A stretch of 64,000 bases of DNA, taken from NCBI RefSeq assembly GCF_009646335.1, contig NZ_WJBU01000009.1, positions 1 to 64,000 of the forward strand. Reading direction: 5' to 3'. Of the stretch, positions 61,844 to 64,000 are shown in pieces; positions within the stretch are counted from its first letter, which is position 1; every line of letters starts with the position of its first letter. The position numbers were made by a program, and so were the translations under genes. The DNA is from Caenimonas koreensis DSM 17982 (GTDB taxonomy: Bacteria > Pseudomonadota > Gammaproteobacteria > Burkholderiales > Burkholderiaceae_C). A model generated the notes under the pieces. The model did no database searches. It was not told the DNA's origin and worked only from the letters and a program-made list of their open reading frames with translations.

Positions 61844-63900
61844 GCGGGTGTATTGACGGTGCCAGGGGAAGAAGCAGCCTCGCCAGTGTCGTTCACGTCC
61901 ACCGCAATGGCAATCGGGCCTGCTACCGATTCTTCCTCGCTGTCGTCTTCTTCCGACGGCAATTCTTCTGCCGGCATGTCGAGGCGTTCGACCACCGTGC
62001 CGCGCACGTCGAGCGAGATCAGGTCGATGTCGCCGAGCTTGACGCGAAGGTGCGCGCCGCGTGGTGCATCGCCCGCGCCCATCACGGGCAGCACGAGCGG
62101 CAGGTCGTCCGCGCGCACCATGCCTTCCTTGAACAGCGTGCCCGTGATTTCGGTGATGCCGTTCTGCAGCAGGTACTTCAGCGTCCAGAAGCGCTCCATG
62201 CCGCCCTGGTAGCCGTTGTAGGCGCTGTAGGCTGAATCGAATGCGGAGATCACCGAGAACAGTTCCGCATCTTTCGGCTTGAAGGGCGCGGCCAGCGCCG
62301 CGGTGCGGCCATGGCGCGCCACGGCAATGATCTGCCACTGGTTGACCAGATCGGTGTAGCGGCGCAGGGGGGAGGTGCTCCACGCATAGCTTTTCACACC
62401 GATGCCCGCGTGCGGCAGCGCCTTGGTGCCCATGCGCACCTTCACACCCGGCGCAAGGCTGGCCTGGCTGCGATAGATGCCCGGCACGCCGTGATCGGCC
62501 AGCCAGCTGCCCCAGGTGCTGTTGGCCAGAATCATCGCTTCCGAGACGATCAGGTCCAGCGGCGCGCCGCGGCGGCGCACGCTGATCTGCACTTGCTCGT
62601 CGCCCTGTGGCTCTGTGCCATCGTGATCGGCCAGGCGGAAGTTGTAGTCGGGCCGGTTGAAGTTCTCGGGCTTGCCACGTGCGATCTCGCGCAGCGACTT
62701 CAGGTAGCGCGCGAGCCGGAACAGGAATGACATCGGCCCATGCAAGCCTTCCATCGGCAAGCGTGCGTCGGCGGGCGGGTCGGTGGCGAGCAACCAGTCT
62801 TCGGTGATGACTTCATCGAGCTGGTCGTGGCGCAGGTTGGCTGCAATCGGCACGCGTTCGAGCTTTGTTTCGCTCGACATGAAGCTGAGCGTGGTTTCGT
62901 CGAAGGTGACGTACAGCGAGACGGCGGGGCAGTCGCGCCCTTCCTGCAGCGTGTAGGCCTCGACCACGTCGTTGGGCAGCATCGTGATCTTGTAGCCCGG
63001 CATGTACACGGTGGACAGGCGTTGCCGTGCCACTGCGTCCACGGGTGACGACGGCAGCAGTGCCAGCCCCGGCGCTGCGATGTGGATGCCGACAGTGACG
63101 GTGCCTGTGCCCAGGCCCTGCACGGAGAGGGCGTCGTCTATTTCAGTGGTGCTGGAGTCGTCGATCGAAAAGGCCTTCACCGGGGCCACCGGCAGGTCGT
63201 CCACGATAGGCGGTGCCTGCAGCGGCGGGAAGGCCGTGCCTTTGGGGAAGTTGTCGAACAAAAAGCGCTGCCAGTGGAACTGGTAGGGCGATGAGATGGC
63301 GCCCGAGCGCTGCAGCAAATCGAGCGGCGCGGTTTGCGTGGCACGCGAGGCGTCCACCACGGCCTTGTATTCGGGCGCGTTCTTGTCGGGCTTGAACAGG
63401 ATCTTGAACAGCTGCTCGCGGATAGGTTGCGGGCACTGGCCGGCTGCGAGTTCGCTCGCCCACTGCGCGATCTGTGCCTGGATCTGCTTTTTCTTTTCGA
63501 TGGCGGCCAGTGCCTGCTGCACGATGTCAGCGGCGGCCTTGCGAAAGCGCCCCTTGCCTGCGCGGCGAAAGTAATGCGGCGCCTCGAACAGGCGAAACAG
63601 CATGGCCGTCTGCTGCGTGAGCGTGGCTTTGTCGCTGAAGTAGTCGCGCGCCAGGTCGGCGAAGCCAAACTCTTCATCGGGTGCGAATTCCCAGGCCATT
63701 TCCAGCTCGATCGATTCAGCCAGCGCCTGCGATTCACGGATCAGGTCGGCGGGCGAGGGCTTTTCGAACTTCAACAGGATGTTGGCCGCCTTGACTTTGA
63801 CGCGCTTGCCACTGTCGAGCTCGACCTGTGCGGACGAATCCGCCTCGCTGAGCACACGTCCGGCCTGAAACTTGCCGGCTTCTTCAAACATTGCGAACAT
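61840..63900 (-). CDS. RNB-domain 3'-5' exoribonuclease
   Basis: A 686-residue RNase II/R family enzyme. The N-terminal part is divergent. The RNB domain begins near residue 240 with KAFSIDDSSTTEIDDALSVQ (the Asp cluster that binds Mg), then VGIHIAAPGL, VYMPGYKITMLPND near residue 310, and IVSEAMILANSTWGSWLADH near residue 465. A highly acidic C-terminal region follows. It should degrade RNA from the 3' end. Overlaps the TonB-like gene by 4 bases, so they are translationally coupled. Confidence 0.88.
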   Translation of the reverse strand: MFAMFEEAGKFQAGRVLSEADSSAQVELDSGKRVKVKAANILLKFEKPSPADLIRESQALAESIELEMAWEFAPDEEFGFADLARDYFSDKATLTQQTAMLFRLFEAPHYFRRAGKGRFRKAAADIVQQALAAIEKKKQIQAQIAQWASELAAGQCPQPIREQLFKILFKPDKNAPEYKAVVDASRATQTAPLDLLQRSGAISSPYQFHWQRFLFDNFPKGTAFPPLQAPPIVDDLPVAPVKAFSIDDSSTTEIDDALSVQGLGTGTVTVGIHIAAPGLALLPSSPVDAVARQRLSTVYMPGYKITMLPNDVVEAYTLQEGRDCPAVSLYVTFDETTLSFMSSETKLERVPIAANLRHDQLDEVITEDWLLATDPPADARLPMEGLHGPMSFLFRLARYLKSLREIARGKPENFNRPDYNFRLADHDGTEPQGDEQVQISVRRRGAPLDLIVSEAMILANSTWGSWLADHGVPGIYRSQASLAPGVKVRMGTKALPHAGIGVKSYAWSTSPLRRYTDLVNQWQIIAVARHGRTAALAAPFKPKDAELFSVISAFDSAYSAYNGYQGGMERFWTLKYLLQNGITEITGTLFKEGMVRADDLPLVLPVMGAGDAPRGAHLRVKLGDIDLISLDVRGTVVERLDMPAEELPSEEDDSEEESVAGPIAIAVDVNDTGEAASSPGTVNTPA

Positions 63901-63938
63901 GGGCGCGATTGTCCCATGCGGGGTTTGGGCGGCTTCAG

Positions 63939-64000
63939 CTAGGCAAGACCCAGGAAGCCGAGGGCATCATCCATGTCATCGTCAAACTCACTCAAGGCGT
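63939..64000 (-). CDS. C-terminal end of an unidentified gene
   Basis: On the minus strand the last frame of the window reads ALSEFDDDMDDALGFLGLA and stops at TAG 63941-63939. The acidic, coherent ending followed by a 38-base gap to the RNB start suggests the tail of a real upstream gene in the same direction. The body lies outside the window, so no function can be given. Confidence 0.5.
   Translation of the reverse strand, partial: ALSEFDDDMDDALGFLGLA

Noticed and set aside
1-64000. Phage, toxin-antitoxin, restriction or other defence genes
   Set aside because: I looked for capsid, portal, integrase, nuclease-methylase and antitoxin-toxin pairs; XerC is the housekeeping enzyme and no other candidate is present.

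Overview
The window is a high-GC bacterial chromosome segment, most likely from a betaproteobacterium of the order Burkholderiales, close to Comamonadaceae. Four things support this: a complete and tightly overlapping dcw (division and cell wall) cluster ending in lpxC; Burkholderiales-style neighbourhoods (RNB exonuclease - TonB-like protein - aroE - mtgA, and dapF - DUF484 - xerC); a single-cysteine DksA with a long Lys/Ala/Pro tail; and interspersed GC-rich repeats of a kind I associate with Comamonadaceae. MurE carries the DNPR motif and dapF is nearby, so the peptidoglycan should be meso-diaminopimelate type. lpxC, the lipoproteins and the TonB-like proteins indicate a Gram-negative envelope.

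Region 1 (1-13.8 kb) is an accessory-looking, entirely plus-strand run of about 24 small, functionally unrelated genes. Many overlap by 1-8 bases through ATGA, GTGA or TGATG junctions. It contains four GNAT-type acetyltransferase ORFs plus a fifth GNAT domain fused to a thioesterase, three NTF2/SnoaL-like proteins, several lipoproteins and small membrane proteins, a LysE-type exporter, a hydrolase, a Tat-exported cyclophilin and a LysR regulator. Its left edge is the end of an IS3-family element whose tip cuts into a GFA-domain gene. One GNAT gene is truncated.

Region 2 (14-25 kb) holds a glutamate/aspartate ABC transporter (gltIJKL), pyrC, a TonB-C-like protein, a DUF3025 protein, htpX, a lipoprotein, an FAD-dependent dehydrogenase and a two-gene dehydrogenase/membrane-protein unit. 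The RNase P RNA gene (rnpB) follows at 25.09-25.42 kb. Region 3 (25.4-38 kb) has a pseudouridine-synthase-like protein with an altered active-site motif, a Nudix-MBL fusion, dapF-DUF484-xerC, a 7TM sensor with a degenerate GGDEF domain, an RlmI-like methyltransferase, a His-rich CobW GTPase, DksA and a STAS-domain protein.

Region 4 (38-56.8 kb) is the dcw operon: mraZ, rsmH, ftsL, ftsI, murE, murF, mraY, murD, ftsW, murG, murC, ddl, ftsQ, ftsA, ftsZ, then a strong terminator, lpxC and a 59-residue membrane protein. A candidate MraZ operator (three GTG repeats at 10-bp spacing) lies upstream. Region 5 (56.8-64 kb) is on the minus strand: ruvC, a CdsA-like protein, a PlsC-like acyltransferase, mtgA, aroE, a TonB-like protein, an RNB exoribonuclease and the tail of one more gene.

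The most unusual signals are repeated DNA inside or beside essential genes. (i) A GC-rich repeat of about 65 bp lies in frame inside murD and, inverted, between ftsA and ftsZ. (ii) A hairpin of four heptamers per arm spans the murC/ddl junction and recurs upstream of cobW. (iii) Two elements with 28-bp terminal inverted repeats sit between ruvC and the cdsA-like gene; they share a core but have different, self-complementary outer arms, which suggests selection for structure. I saw no tRNA, CRISPR array, prophage or recognisable defence system.
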